A stretch of DNA of 64,000 nt, from NCBI RefSeq assembly GCF_902459695.1, contig NZ_CABPRZ010000005.1, forward strand, positions 62,001 to 126,000. Direction: 5' to 3'. Of this stretch, positions 1 through 8,299 are shown piece by piece (positions within the stretch are counted from its first letter, which is position 1; every line of letters begins with the position of its first letter). The translations under genes and the position numbers were made by a program. This DNA comes from Pandoraea terrae. Lineage in GTDB: Bacteria; Pseudomonadota; Gammaproteobacteria; Burkholderiales; Burkholderiaceae. The notes beneath the pieces were generated by a model that was not told the origin of the DNA, did not search any database, and saw only the letters and a list, made by a program, of their open reading frames with translations.

Positions 1-108
1 CGGCGCTTCTGTCAGCCAGCTCTTCGCCTGCAACTGCGTGCCGCGCGGGGCTCGGATCTCAACGTCACGATACCGGTCGTGGGAGTGGGTGCGTTCGGAT
101 GTGCTCAC
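1..108 (-). CDS. hutU: Urocanate hydratase, N-terminus only (cut by window edge)
   Basis: Only the first 36 residues lie in the window, read leftward from a GTG at 108. They contain [18 protein letters not shown], which matches the conserved N-terminal segment of urocanate hydratase (urocanate to imidazolone propionate, second step of histidine degradation, cytosolic, NAD-dependent). An AGAGGAA ribosome-binding site sits about six bases before the GTG. The neighbouring repressor hutC and the operator at 173-184 fit a histidine-utilisation operon continuing out of the window. The rest of the enzyme, including the NAD site, cannot be seen. Confidence 0.9.
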   Translation of the reverse strand, partial: MSTSERTHSHDRYRDVEIRAPRGTQLQAKSWLTEAP

Positions 109-172
109 GGGGGTTCCTCTTCCAAAGTGTCATCCATGACGCGGGAACGTCATGTCATTGGGTTGTACAGTA

Positions 173-184
173 TTGTATATACAA
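173..184. promoter_or_regulatory. Likely HutC operator in front of hutU
   Basis: TTGTATATACAA is a perfect 12-base palindrome placed 65 bases upstream of the hutU start. GntR/HutC-family repressors bind TGTATATACA-like palindromes. Partial half-sites TTGTAC (163-168) and TTGTAC (190-195) flank it symmetrically. I infer that HutC, encoded next door, represses hutU here and is released by urocanate. Confidence 0.75.
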
Positions 185-262
185 CTTCACTTGTACTAGG
201 GTTTACCCTTGGTGTGGCGAATACGAGGCGAGATAGGGAGTCCCGGCGAGTGCCGGGAGTGC

Positions 263-1012
263 TCAGGGCCCGAAGCGGCCTTCGAGCCGATGGCGCGAGC
301 CGGGATGCAACAGGCGTGCGGACGTGGCCACCAGTTTGCCGGACCAGGTGCGGCGCCGAATCAGCAGGCAAGGCTCGCCGCGTGGGATTTTCAGCAGATG
401 ACACTCGTCGGCCGTGCCCAGCACCGCCTCGACAACATGTTCGCCGGCGGTCAGCGGCGAAACGCGCTGGAGATACGAGTATGGCGTGTGCGTCGTGAAA
501 TCCTGTTCGAGGTACTGCGGCGCCAGCGGCGCGTTCACGAAACGGTCTTCGATCTGCATCGGCACGTCGTCCTGATAGTGGACGATCAGCGAATGAAAGA
601 CCGGTTCGCCTTCATGAAGGTTCATGGCCAGCGCGCGCTCCGGGCTCGCGGGCTCCTGCCGCAGCAGCACGACTTCGGAGCGATGGCGATAGCCGCGCAC
701 TGCGATTTCCTCGGCGATATTGTTCACCGCGAACAGCGCCGAGTGCATTTTCGGCTCTGCGACAAACGTGCCGACGCCCTGCATGCGCACCAGTAGACCT
801 TCCGCGGTCAACTCGCGCAGCGCGCGATTGATCGTCATGCGGCTGACTTGGAGTTCCTCGACCAGTTCGTTTTCGGACGGGACCCGATGATGGGGCGGCC
901 AGGCGCCGGTGAGGATCTGCTGGCTGATCATCTGCTTGACCCGCAGGTAGCGCGGCACCGGCATGCCTTCGACTTGGCTGTCGGTGGATGGCAGAGACGT
1001 GGATGGTGGCAC
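263..1012 (-). CDS. hutC: Histidine utilization repressor HutC (GntR family)
   Basis: 249-aa transcriptional repressor. The N-terminal winged helix-turn-helix (about residues 17-85, with PSENELVEELQVSRMTINRA) is a typical GntR DNA-binding domain. The C-terminal half is a UTRA effector domain that in HutC proteins binds urocanate. The frame is open far upstream, to 1225, but I chose the GTG at 1012 because GAGGGAG lies eight bases before it and because a HutC-like operator (1071-1082) lies in the upstream extension. An ATG at 964 is the alternative start. It is co-oriented with hutU, whose start is 155 bases downstream of the hutC stop, and likely represses both hutU and itself. Confidence 0.88.
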   Translation of the reverse strand: MPPSTSLPSTDSQVEGMPVPRYLRVKQMISQQILTGAWPPHHRVPSENELVEELQVSRMTINRALRELTAEGLLVRMQGVGTFVAEPKMHSALFAVNNIAEEIAVRGYRHRSEVVLLRQEPASPERALAMNLHEGEPVFHSLIVHYQDDVPMQIEDRFVNAPLAPQYLEQDFTTHTPYSYLQRVSPLTAGEHVVEAVLGTADECHLLKIPRGEPCLLIRRRTWSGKLVATSARLLHPGSRHRLEGRFGP

Positions 1013-1070
1013 TTCGGCGACTCCCTCAGGCGTTTGGGAAAACAGGAACAGGCCACAAGGATAAGGCCTA

Positions 1071-1082
1071 TTGCCTATACAA
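1071..1082. promoter_or_regulatory. Second HutC-like site upstream of hutC
   Basis: TTGCCTATACAA agrees at 10 of 12 positions with the palindrome TTGTATATACAA in front of hutU. It lies 59 bases before the chosen hutC start, so it could mediate autorepression. A further degenerate half-site, TAGACAA, follows at 1086-1092. Confidence 0.5.
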
Positions 1083-1223
1083 CGATAGACAATTGCCACC
1101 AGCATGTCGGAAAACGGCCGCAATGATGACCGGATCGGGCATTCATAAATTCGCTTTGCGGGCGCAAACTGACAACTCGAATCGCGGCAAGGGGCTGCGA
1201 CGAGCGCCAAGCGAGGTGAAATC

Positions 1224-1589
1224 ATGCTGGACTGGAATGGTTACCGCAAGGAACTGGTGGGTCGTATCGGCGAGATCGGCCAACTGTCGCCGGACACGCT
1301 GCGCGGGTATCAGACGTTGTCGCAGGCGGGCGTGAAAACAGGGCATCTCGATGCGAAGACGCGCGAGCTGATCGCATTGGCTGTCGCGGTAACCACGCGT
1401 TGCGACGGGTGTATCACCGTGCACACTGCGCAGGCCTTGAAGCTTGGCGCGAGCCGCGAAGAGATTGCGGAGGCGTTGGGGGTGGCGGTGGAGTTGAACG
1501 CGGGCGCGGCGTTGGTGTACTCGGCGCGCGTGATGGATGCCGTGGCGGCGTTTCCGTCGGCCAACACGGCGTCGAATGCGACGGAATGA
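1224..1589 (+). CDS. Carboxymuconolactone decarboxylase (AhpD-like) family protein
   Basis: 121-aa all-helical protein of the CMD/AhpD family. It carries the alkylhydroperoxidase-type signature: a TRELIALAVA helix with Glu48, then Cys60-x2-Cys63 with His67. Members with this C-x2-C-x3-H pattern are small oligomeric thiol peroxidase/disulfide reductases. Members lacking the cysteines are the true decarboxylases, so a redox role is favoured here. AGGTGA lies six bases before the ATG. It is divergent from hutC and has no partner gene, so the substrate is unknown. Confidence 0.85.
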   Translation: MLDWNGYRKELVGRIGEIGQLSPDTLRGYQTLSQAGVKTGHLDAKTRELIALAVAVTTRCDGCITVHTAQALKLGASREEIAEALGVAVELNAGAALVYSARVMDAVAAFPSANTASNATE

Positions 1590-1750
1590 ATGCGATGTGA
1601 AGGCTTGATCGGCGCACGGCGGCAGTCACGCCGCTGTGGCGGGCGGGACGTCTCCATCGGGACATCCCCGCCTTTGCCGAATGGATTACGGCGCCTGGTA
1701 CGGCCGGGTACGACACAGCCGCGATGCCGCTTCGGCTGGATGAAAATGCC

Positions 1751-2536
1751 TTATCCCCGTTTGCGGAAGACGACGTCCCAGACACCGTGACCGAGGCGCA
1801 GGCCGCGGTTCTCGAACTTGGTGACGGGACGATAATCCGGGCGCGGCGCGTAGCCGCCGGCCGTATTTTCGAGCGTGGGCTCGGCGCCGAGGACTTCCAG
1901 CATTTGCTCGGCGTACTCTTGCCAATCGGTGGCGCAGTGCAGGTAACCGCCGGGCTTGAGGCGCGAGGCGAGCAGGGCGACGAATGGCGCTTGCAGGAGG
2001 CGGCGCTTGTGATGGCGCTTCTTGTGCCAGGGGTCGGGGAAGAACACATGAACGCCGTCGAGCGAGGCTTCCGGCAACATGTTTTCCACAACTTCGACGG
2101 CGTCGTGTTGAATGATGCGCACGTTCGAGAGCGGCGTTTCCCCGATCCGTTTGAGCATGGCGCCGACGCCGGGCTCATGGACTTCGACGCCGAGGAAGTC
2201 GTCATCGGCACGCAGTTTGGCGATATGGGCGGTGGTTTCGCCCATGCCGAAGCCGATTTCGAGGATGCGCGGGGCGTTTTCGCGGCCGAAGGCGGCGGGC
2301 CAATCGAGCGGGGCGGGCTGGTAGTCGAGCTTGAACTGCGGGCCGAGGACGTCGAAGGCGCGCTTTTGGGCTTCGGAGCTGCGGCCGGCGCGGCGCACGA
2401 AGCTGCGGATGCGGCGCGGATGGGCGACACCTTCGGGGCCGGTCGGATGATCGGCGCCGGCAGATGTGGCGTTATCGGCAGTGTCCGCGCTGGCCGGGAT
2501 CTCGTCGTCGGCGGGCGGTTGTCCGTGGGTCGTCAT
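1751..2536 (-). CDS. trmB: tRNA (guanine-N7-)-methyltransferase
   Basis: 261-aa SAM-dependent enzyme that makes m7G46 in the variable loop of tRNAs. The first ~75 residues are a low-complexity extension rich in Ala, Asp and Pro. The Rossmann SAM motif [10 protein letters not shown], the diagnostic [15 protein letters not shown] block and the C-terminal [17 protein letters not shown] block are all present. The frame stays open into the tRNA gene, but the ATG at 2536 starts just after the tRNA terminator, which fixes the likely N-terminus. A trmB gene lying directly behind a tRNA gene suggests shared transcription through the terminator or a weak separate promoter. Confidence 0.95.
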   Translation of the reverse strand: MTTHGQPPADDEIPASADTADNATSAGADHPTGPEGVAHPRRIRSFVRRAGRSSEAQKRAFDVLGPQFKLDYQPAPLDWPAAFGRENAPRILEIGFGMGETTAHIAKLRADDDFLGVEVHEPGVGAMLKRIGETPLSNVRIIQHDAVEVVENMLPEASLDGVHVFFPDPWHKKRHHKRRLLQAPFVALLASRLKPGGYLHCATDWQEYAEQMLEVLGAEPTLENTAGGYAPRPDYRPVTKFENRGLRLGHGVWDVVFRKRG

Positions 2537-2542
2537 GCAAAC

Positions 2543-2565
2543 AAAAAGCCGTCTGAACGACGGCT
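2543..2565 (-). terminator. Intrinsic terminator after tRNA-Gly
   Basis: On the minus strand, AGCCGTC (2565-2559), a five-base loop and GACGGCT (2553-2547) form a seven-pair stem followed at once by a T-rich run (TTTT then GTTT). It lies between the tRNA 3' end (2584) and the trmB ATG (2536), about seven bases before trmB. It may act as an attenuator rather than a full stop. Confidence 0.8.
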
Positions 2566-2583
2566 CATCGAGAAGGGATTCGG

Positions 2584-2657
2584 TGGAGCGGGCGATGGGA
2601 ATCGAACCCACGGCTCTAGCTTGGGAAGCTAGGGTATTACCATTATACGACGCCCGC
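2584..2657 (-). tRNA. tRNA-Gly (anticodon UCC)
   Basis: 74 bases including an encoded CCA. The seven-base acceptor stem GCGGGCG/CGCCCGC is perfect. The anticodon arm is CTAGC-TTCCCAA-GCTAG, with anticodon TCC (glycine). The T arm contains GGTTCGATTCC. The discriminator base is T. Confidence 0.97.
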
Positions 2658-2667
2658 GTAACCGCGC

Positions 2668-2697
2668 ATTATACGCGGGGTTAAGGGGTTTTGGCAA
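2668..2697 (-). promoter_or_regulatory. Sigma-70 type promoter for tRNA-Gly
   Basis: On the minus strand, TTGCCA (2697-2692) and a perfect TATAAT (2673-2668) are separated by 18 bases. The -10 box ends 10 bases before the tRNA 5' end, so transcription would start almost at the mature end. Confidence 0.75.
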
Positions 2698-3155
2698 TTG
2701 AGGAATCTGGTGGGTGGGGTGGAAGGTGTATCCACTCGGGATGAGATTGCTGGCTTCGCTGTGTGTTGGAGGTGCTTCGGGGCATTCGGGCCGATCTCCA
2801 TCTCCATCGTCGGACGCTTTTTTGAGATTCTTTTTTTCGTTTGATTCGTTTCCAAAACGGTTCGCCTGATTGACTCAGCCGGACGAAAATCGGGTCAAAC
2901 AATCCCCAAGCCCATCGCCTGACCTCATAAAATCCATCCCGAGATATTTTTTCAATTCACCTATTAAGTTTTCAATCCGCCCGCCGTTAGGTAGTCATAT
3001 TGCATTCGGCATCCAAATGATGCGCCTGGTGTACAGACAACGCGCCGCGTGGATCGCGGGGCAACACCGATCCGTCAGCCCCCGACTCACACGATGTTAG
3101 CGACACCCCGCGCGTCCCAGCCCTGATTACTTGCGTAAAACAGAATAGCGAATCC
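2698..3155. other. Non-coding stretch
   Basis: About 460 bases between the tRNA promoter and the SPFH gene. Base composition is lower in GC around 2780-3000 (for example TTTTTTTCAATTCACC near 2950). I see no convincing gene, RNA or repeat. It presumably carries the promoter of the SPFH operon. Confidence 0.5.
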
Positions 3156-4238
3156 ATGGCGATTATCGATTTGGTGAAATGGAGCGGGAGTCCGAACCTG
3201 CTCGCCTGGAAGTTTCCGTCGGAGGAGCTTTCCACCTGGACGCAACTCGTCGTCAATGAATCCCAGGAGGCTTATCTCGTGCGCGGCGGCGTGTACGAGG
3301 GGCCGTTCGGGGCCGGCCGCCATACACTCAGCACCGAGAACCTGCCGGTCATGCGTACGCTGATCGGCGTCCCATTCGGCGGTAAGTCGCCGTTTACGGC
3401 CGAGGTCTGGTATGTCAACCGCGTCACCAACCTGGACGTGCGCTGGGGCACGCCCGATGCCATCCAGCTGCAGGACCCCAAGTACGGCGTGATGGTCCCC
3501 GTGCGTGCGTTCGGCCAATACGGCGTGCGTATCACCGAGCCCAAGAAATTCCTGCTCAAGCTTGTGGGCACACTGGCCGGTTTCGACGCCGATACGCTTG
3601 CCGAGTACTTTCGCGGCGTCTTCATCACGCGCATCAAGACCGAAATCGCCAACGCGATCACGCGTGCGGGCCTGTCAGTGCTCGAGATCAACACCCAGCT
3701 CGAGGCGTTGTCCGAAGCGCTCAAGACCTCGCTGTCAGCGGAAATGGCGGAGTATGGCGTCGGCCTGGCCCAGTTCAACATCCATTCGATCAACGTTCCC
3801 GAGAACGATCCGGCCGTCAAAACGCTCAAGGCCGCGCTCGCCAAACGCGCGGAGATGGGCATCATCGGCTTCACGTACCAGCAGGAGCGCAGCTTCGACG
3901 TGATGGAGACGGCCGCCGGCAACGAAGGCTCGGCCGGCACGCTGATGGGCGCGGGCCTGGGCGTTGGCGCCGGCATCGGCATGGCACCGGCGATCGGCCA
4001 GGGCTTCGCGCAGATGACGCAACACATCCAGCCGCCCGCCGTGCCGCCGATGCCGCAAACGCCTCAGGCGCCCCCGCCGGCACCCGCGGCTTCTTCCGCC
4101 CCCGCCGCGGAGGCGGGCGCGCGCTTGAGCCCCGCCGAGCGCATCCGCCTGCTGAAGGAACTCGCCGAACTCAAGACAGCCGGCATCCTCAGCGACGCCG
4201 AAATCGAAGCCGAGAAACAAAAAATCCTCGCCTCCTGA
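3156..4238 (+). CDS. SPFH-domain protein with C-terminal SHOCT segment (YdjI-like)
   Basis: 360-aa protein of the SPFH/virion-core-protein-like family. Residues about 1-245 form the SPFH region, including the typical N-terminal KWSGSPNLLAWKFP and a long amphipathic stretch. A glycine-rich patch (about 255-280) and a Pro/Ala-rich linker (about 285-325) follow. The last 35 residues (RIRLLKELAELKTAGILSDA) form a SHOCT-type helix pair. There is no membrane helix, so membrane association would need a partner, as for Bacillus YdjI. The next gene starts 11 bases downstream. The likely role, by family and context, is organising a membrane scaffold with the two following proteins. Confidence 0.8.
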   Translation: MAIIDLVKWSGSPNLLAWKFPSEELSTWTQLVVNESQEAYLVRGGVYEGPFGAGRHTLSTENLPVMRTLIGVPFGGKSPFTAEVWYVNRVTNLDVRWGTPDAIQLQDPKYGVMVPVRAFGQYGVRITEPKKFLLKLVGTLAGFDADTLAEYFRGVFITRIKTEIANAITRAGLSVLEINTQLEALSEALKTSLSAEMAEYGVGLAQFNIHSINVPENDPAVKTLKAALAKRAEMGIIGFTYQQERSFDVMETAAGNEGSAGTLMGAGLGVGAGIGMAPAIGQGFAQMTQHIQPPAVPPMPQTPQAPPPAPAASSAPAAEAGARLSPAERIRLLKELAELKTAGILSDAEIEAEKQKILAS

Positions 4239-4249
4239 GCGCCCATCCC

Positions 4250-4936
4250 ATGACCGTTCGATACAAACTCGCGGCGGCGGCGATCGTCGTCGTCCTGGCG
4301 ACGCTCGGCGTCCTCCGTACCCTCCTGCCGTCCAGCTGGAGCGAGGCCGTGACGGCCAGCGCGATCGCGGTCGCGCTCTCCTTGGGCGCGCTCGTCTATC
4401 TGCCGGCCGGTTTTACGCGCGCGTCGCGGAGCACGGCGGCACGCCTGGCGGGCCTGGGGCCGCTCGGCGCAACGCTCGCGGTCACGCTGCTGGCGTCGAT
4501 CGTGGCCCTCGCAACCAGCACGACGGGCCACCCGGGGCTTGCATGGGCCTTGCTGATCGTGGCGCTTGCCGTCTTCGTCATCGGCGTGCTCCTAACCAGC
4601 GCGACCGGCAACGTGGTCGACGACGCGCAGACGCGCCAGCGCAAGGATGACCGCTACGGCCAATGGACGCGTTCGCTGGCAAGCGCAGCGCATGCGATCG
4701 GCGACGCCGCGCTCAAGGCTCGCTGCGACAAGATCGCAGAAGCGTTGCGCTATGCACCGTCGACGCGCAGCGAGGATGCCTCAAATGAAGCCTCGCTCGT
4801 CAGCGCGGCGGTCGCGGCATTGCAGGCGAGCGCCGACCAGGGCGATATCTCCGAGATCGCCGCAAGGATCGACCACCTGCAGCGTGTACTCGCAGAGCAC
4901 GCGGCCACCGTGACCGCGCTGCGCTCGCAGGCATGA
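4250..4936 (+). CDS. Four-helix inner-membrane protein of the SPFH operon
   Basis: 228-aa protein of no family I recognise. Four hydrophobic helices are visible (about residues 5-26, 31-52, 68-92 and 97-118). A cytoplasmic helical tail (about 125-228) follows, rich in Ala, Arg and Asp and with coiled-coil character near the C-terminus. It begins 11 bases after the SPFH gene and ends 87 bases before the zinc-ribbon gene, so co-transcription is likely. It may anchor the SPFH protein. A function cannot be assigned from sequence alone. Confidence 0.75.
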   Translation: MTVRYKLAAAAIVVVLATLGVLRTLLPSSWSEAVTASAIAVALSLGALVYLPAGFTRASRSTAARLAGLGPLGATLAVTLLASIVALATSTTGHPGLAWALLIVALAVFVIGVLLTSATGNVVDDAQTRQRKDDRYGQWTRSLASAAHAIGDAALKARCDKIAEALRYAPSTRSEDASNEASLVSAAVAALQASADQGDISEIAARIDHLQRVLAEHAATVTALRSQA

Positions 4937-5023
4937 GCGCGACGTCCCGGGCGCCGCCCTGGGGGGGGCATCGCACACGACGCATGAACGCATGAACAAA
5001 AACCACACGCATACGGGGAAGTG

Positions 5024-7168
5024 ATGGAAGACGGGGATTTGCAGCTGCTTTGCAGCGGCTGTGGCGCAGACCTGAAATACTCGGCCGGCGCGCGCGCGCT
5101 GAAATGCATCTATTGCGCGGCGGTGACCGAGATTCCGCGTGCCGAGAATGAGGCAGTCGACGCGACGCCCGATCAGGTTGTCACGTTGACGGTGAGCCGC
5201 AATCAGCTCGAAGACGCGGTGTTCCAGCATCTCGCCGACGGCAAGTATACGCCGGACAACCTGCTCGAACACGCGACCTTCACCAAGATCGAGCAGTTCT
5301 TCGTGCCCGCGTATGCGTTCACGGGCACCTACGAGGCGCAGTGGACCGCGAGCTTCGGCTACAACCGCACCGAGCATTACACCGAGTACGTGCGCGACAG
5401 CAATGGCCGCAGCCAGCCCGTCAACCGCACCCGCACCGTCACCGATTGGCGCCCGGTCAATGGCTCTGACAGCGGCAAGTTCGGCATCCTGATTTATGGT
5501 GGAAGCCGCTTGCATGACAACGCGCTCGCGCTGACGACGCGCCTCGTCGAACATTGCCAGATGGCGGGCGACGTGGCCGACTACAGCCCGTCGTACACCA
5601 GCGGCTTCGAGGTCGAGGCATACAGTGTGCCGCTGGACGATGCCTATCGTGAGCGCGGCAGCGCTCTTGTCGACGAGGTCATCGACGCGGGCGTGAAGCG
5701 CCATGCGCAGGGCGACACCCAGAAGGACTGGCACTGGACGGCGACGACGCGCAAACAGTCGTCGCGAGTGCTGGTGCCGGTCTGTCACGTCGTCTACGAA
5801 TATCAAGGCCAGTCGTACAACGTCTGGACCGACGGCACCTCGACCGCCAACCTGCTGGCCGATCCGTCGCCGCAGGACGATTCGCGCAAGCGTGCGGTGC
5901 GCATCGGCTTCGTGCCGACGGCCGTCGGCGTGGCGGCGTTCGCCGGCGTAGTGGCGAGCACCGATGGTGCGCTGAGCGCGCTGCCCGAGAACCCGCTGAT
6001 GTGGGGCGGCCTGCTTGCGACACTACTCTACGGCGTGTTGCGCCGCGGCGCGATCCTTTCGTACTCGATGAAGCTGCGCCAGGCGATTCTTGCGCAGAAG
6101 AAGCTCGACACGACGAATACCGCGAATGTCGACGAGGCCGAGCGCCAGCGCATGATCGCCGCCTGCAAGCGACCCAGTCGCTCGTGGCTTGCCGGCGCGA
6201 TGAAGGATGCCATCATGGTGCCAGCGGTCTCGGCCGTCGCGCTGGCGGCCATCGTCGCGCCGCGCCTGCACCAGGCCGCTCTCGAACATCGCGCGCGACC
6301 GGCCGAGATCGCGGCGGCGCGGCCCTACGCGAACCCGCAAACGCAAGCTGCACCGCCGGCGGACCAGGCCCCGGCGACGACCGGGCCAGCCCCGCAAGCG
6401 ACGCCCGAGCAGACTGAATCGCAGACGGCGCGGATGGTTGCCGACGTGCCGGCGAATGCGGCGCGGCAGGTGTCGCTGCCGCAGCCGGTCAACGACGTGC
6501 TCGCGGCGGCCCAGCGTGGCGACTGGGGTGCGGTCGACGCCGGCGCAGACCGCATGCGCAGCGACCGCGAGACCGGGGCGCCCCGCGATCGCGCCATCGC
6601 CCGCGACGCCAACAACGAAGGTCGGGCCGCATTGCAGGCGCGCGACTTCGGCGCCGCGATCGAGGCATTCCGCCGCGGCGCCGAGGCCGATCCCGCCGAT
6701 ATCGAGATCCTGAACAATCTCGGCTACGCCTACGGCGAAGCTGGCGAATCGGACGACGCCGTCGAGACGCTCTCGGAAGTCCTGATGCGCGCGCCCAAAC
6801 GTTCGTCCGCGTGGGCCAATCTGTCGGATGTGCTCGCCGATACCGGCCACCTGTCCGAAGCGACGGCCGCGCTCGGCACTGCGCTGCACTATTCCGGCAA
6901 TCGCGACCGTACCCTTGCCGCCTTGCAGAAGCAGTCGAACACGGGCCGTACCGAGGCGATCAGGCAGGTTAACCTGGCCGTCGCGCAGCAAGCGCCGGGC
7001 ATCCCTGGCGCGACGGCACCCGCCAAGGCGGCGACGGCGCAGTCGTCACCGCAGCGGCCGCCGGCCCACGCGCAGGCACCCAATGCCGGCTACCGTGACG
7101 AAGTGTCCGTGCGCGACATCCAGCAGCACGTCAATCAGCAACTCAGAAGCATGGGGATCTCGCGATAA
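5024..7168 (+). CDS. Zinc-ribbon / transmembrane / TPR protein (YdjG-like N-terminus)
   Basis: 714-aa multidomain protein. The N-terminus has a zinc ribbon with Cys10-x2-Cys13 and Cys28-x2-Cys31, followed by a conserved beta-rich region up to about 280. Hydrophobic segments lie around 290-315, 322-345 and 385-410. After a Pro/Ala/Gln-rich linker come two or three TPR units (about 525-640, including ILNNLGYAYGEAGESDDAVE). I prefer the ATG at 5024 over the GTG at 5021 because GGGGA is four bases before it. It is third in the SPFH operon. The combination resembles Bacillus YdjG (zinc ribbon plus membrane helices), which recruits the SPFH protein YdjI, with an added TPR tail. Confidence 0.75.
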   Translation: MEDGDLQLLCSGCGADLKYSAGARALKCIYCAAVTEIPRAENEAVDATPDQVVTLTVSRNQLEDAVFQHLADGKYTPDNLLEHATFTKIEQFFVPAYAFTGTYEAQWTASFGYNRTEHYTEYVRDSNGRSQPVNRTRTVTDWRPVNGSDSGKFGILIYGGSRLHDNALALTTRLVEHCQMAGDVADYSPSYTSGFEVEAYSVPLDDAYRERGSALVDEVIDAGVKRHAQGDTQKDWHWTATTRKQSSRVLVPVCHVVYEYQGQSYNVWTDGTSTANLLADPSPQDDSRKRAVRIGFVPTAVGVAAFAGVVASTDGALSALPENPLMWGGLLATLLYGVLRRGAILSYSMKLRQAILAQKKLDTTNTANVDEAERQRMIAACKRPSRSWLAGAMKDAIMVPAVSAVALAAIVAPRLHQAALEHRARPAEIAAARPYANPQTQAAPPADQAPATTGPAPQATPEQTESQTARMVADVPANAARQVSLPQPVNDVLAAAQRGDWGAVDAGADRMRSDRETGAPRDRAIARDANNEGRAALQARDFGAAIEAFRRGAEADPADIEILNNLGYAYGEAGESDDAVETLSEVLMRAPKRSSAWANLSDVLADTGHLSEATAALGTALHYSGNRDRTLAALQKQSNTGRTEAIRQVNLAVAQQAPGIPGATAPAKAATAQSSPQRPPAHAQAPNAGYRDEVSVRDIQQHVNQQLRSMGISR

Positions 7169-7304
7169 GCCGTGCATGGCAGGACGGGCAGGGCGATGGC
7201 GCCGTTGGTCTTGCGACCGGTGGTGTCGTCGCGCCTAAACAGGCCATGGGGGTACGACTGTCCGCCCTTCAGGCCGGTGGCAACCGCAATGGATATTGAA
7301 ATGG

Positions 7305-7445
7305 CGGCTCGCCCGAAGCCCGCCATTTGTAAAAACTGGCGCTGCTCATGCCGTGCTCCCGGCATAGCTCCGGAACTGGCGTACCGGCTTCGGCCTGCTT
7401 CAAGATGGCGATGATCTGGCCGTCTGTGAATCGGGAGGTCTTCAT
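7305..7445 (-). pseudogene. IS3-family transposase OrfA remnant (N-terminal part)
   Basis: Reading leftward from the ATG at 7445 gives MKTSRFTDGQIIAILKQAEA, then GTPVPELCREHG and SSASFYKW, the standard N-terminus of IS3-family OrfA (helix-turn-helix of the transposase). Homology stops just after FYKWRA, about 45 residues in, and no OrfB or inverted repeats are seen. It is therefore a dead fragment. The 130 bases to its left (7172-7300) may be further degraded insertion material, but I cannot identify it. Confidence 0.85.
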
Positions 7446-7635
7446 GCAAAATTTCCTAAGGTACCGCTGCTAGAAAATTCTACCTCCCACGACGCATACT
7501 TTTCGGGGGGAATACCCACCAGATCGACAGTCCGGAGATTGAAGGGGACGCTCCACAGATCATGGGGCTTACCCGCGGTATTTTGCTGTGCACGCGAACG
7601 ATCCTGCCAATCATTTGGCGATCTAAAACAAAACC

Positions 7636-7664
7636 TTGACACTGCCAAATTCCGCACCTACTTT
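7636..7664 (+). promoter_or_regulatory. Candidate sigma-70 promoter for the 126-aa orphan gene
   Basis: A perfect TTGACA (7636-7641) and TACTTT (7659-7664) are separated by 17 bases, about 50 bases upstream of the ATG at 7717. The surrounding 7600-7700 is noticeably AT-richer than its neighbours. Confidence 0.5.
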
Positions 7665-7716
7665 TAGTTTGACGTCGCAGGAAAAATAAAACAAATAGAC
7701 GCTTTGGGAGGTGTCT

Positions 7717-8097
7717 ATGGCGGCTGATATCGGTGGCATTGCGGCTGTCGGCGGATTCGGTGTGGCGGGCGGCGCCATTGCGGGCGGCGCGGGCTTGAGC
7801 GCACCTCCGGTCAGTTCATTGGCCGCGGGACTCGACCCAAGCACGGAGGTGTCCGACGATACCATCGTGTCCATCTCGACAGCGGCGCGTCGAGCGCTCG
7901 CGGCGGACACGCTGCAGCCCGGTTCGACCGGCGCGACGGGCACGAGCAAGTTCGACGAACTTGCCGAGGCCGCGCTGCTGGCGCTGCTGCTGGCGCACAG
8001 AAATGACAAACAGAACGATCAATCCGTGCCAAGTATCGGAGCGATGCTTGCCCTTGCGGCAATCAGCGCCTATCTGACCGTTCAAACCATGACGTGA
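7717..8097 (+). CDS. Orphan 126-aa protein between two IS remnants
   Basis: I recognise no family. The N-terminal third is Gly/Ala-rich (GGIAAVGGFGVAGGAIAGGA), the middle is Ser/Thr/Asp-rich, and two hydrophobic helices follow (around EAALLALLLAH and the C-terminal MLALAAISAYLTVQ). There is no classical signal peptide. GGGAGGT five bases before the ATG and the TTGACA promoter upstream suggest it is expressed. It is bracketed by IS3 OrfA fragments at 7305-7445 and 8165-8270, and its flanks are AT-richer than the core genome, so acquisition by transfer is likely. The composition is reminiscent of small secreted or needle-type proteins, but this is only an impression. Confidence 0.65.
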   Translation: MAADIGGIAAVGGFGVAGGAIAGGAGLSAPPVSSLAAGLDPSTEVSDDTIVSISTAARRALAADTLQPGSTGATGTSKFDELAEAALLALLLAHRNDKQNDQSVPSIGAMLALAAISAYLTVQTMT

Positions 8098-8164
8098 TCG
8101 GTGACGCCAAGTCCTGACACACACACTGGTTAAATCAATGTATCAGACTCGAGCGTCGGGTCGA

Positions 8165-8270
8165 TGGCAAAACTCGGTGGTCCAGCGTCGGCTCCGCGAC
8201 CAGCTTCTTCAGTTGGGCGTTCTCGTCCTGAAGTTGCTTGAGTTGCGTCCTGAGCCAAGCCGCGCTTTCA
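8165..8270 (-). pseudogene. IS3-family transposase OrfA remnant (C-terminal part)
   Basis: The minus strand encodes RTQLKQLQDENAQLKKLVAE and then a short divergent end. This matches the leucine-zipper C-terminus of IS3-family OrfA. No start codon, stop pattern or OrfB accompanies it. It does not continue the other fragment: for one minus-strand copy the N-terminal part should lie to the right, whereas here it lies to the left. Confidence 0.7.
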
Positions 8271-8299
8271 CTGGTCCGGACGCGCCGCGATCCATGAGT

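Noticed and set aside
1013-1225. N-terminal extension of HutC up to 1225
   Set aside because: It would contain the HutC-like operator and has no conserved residues; the GTG at 1012 has a good ribosome-binding site.
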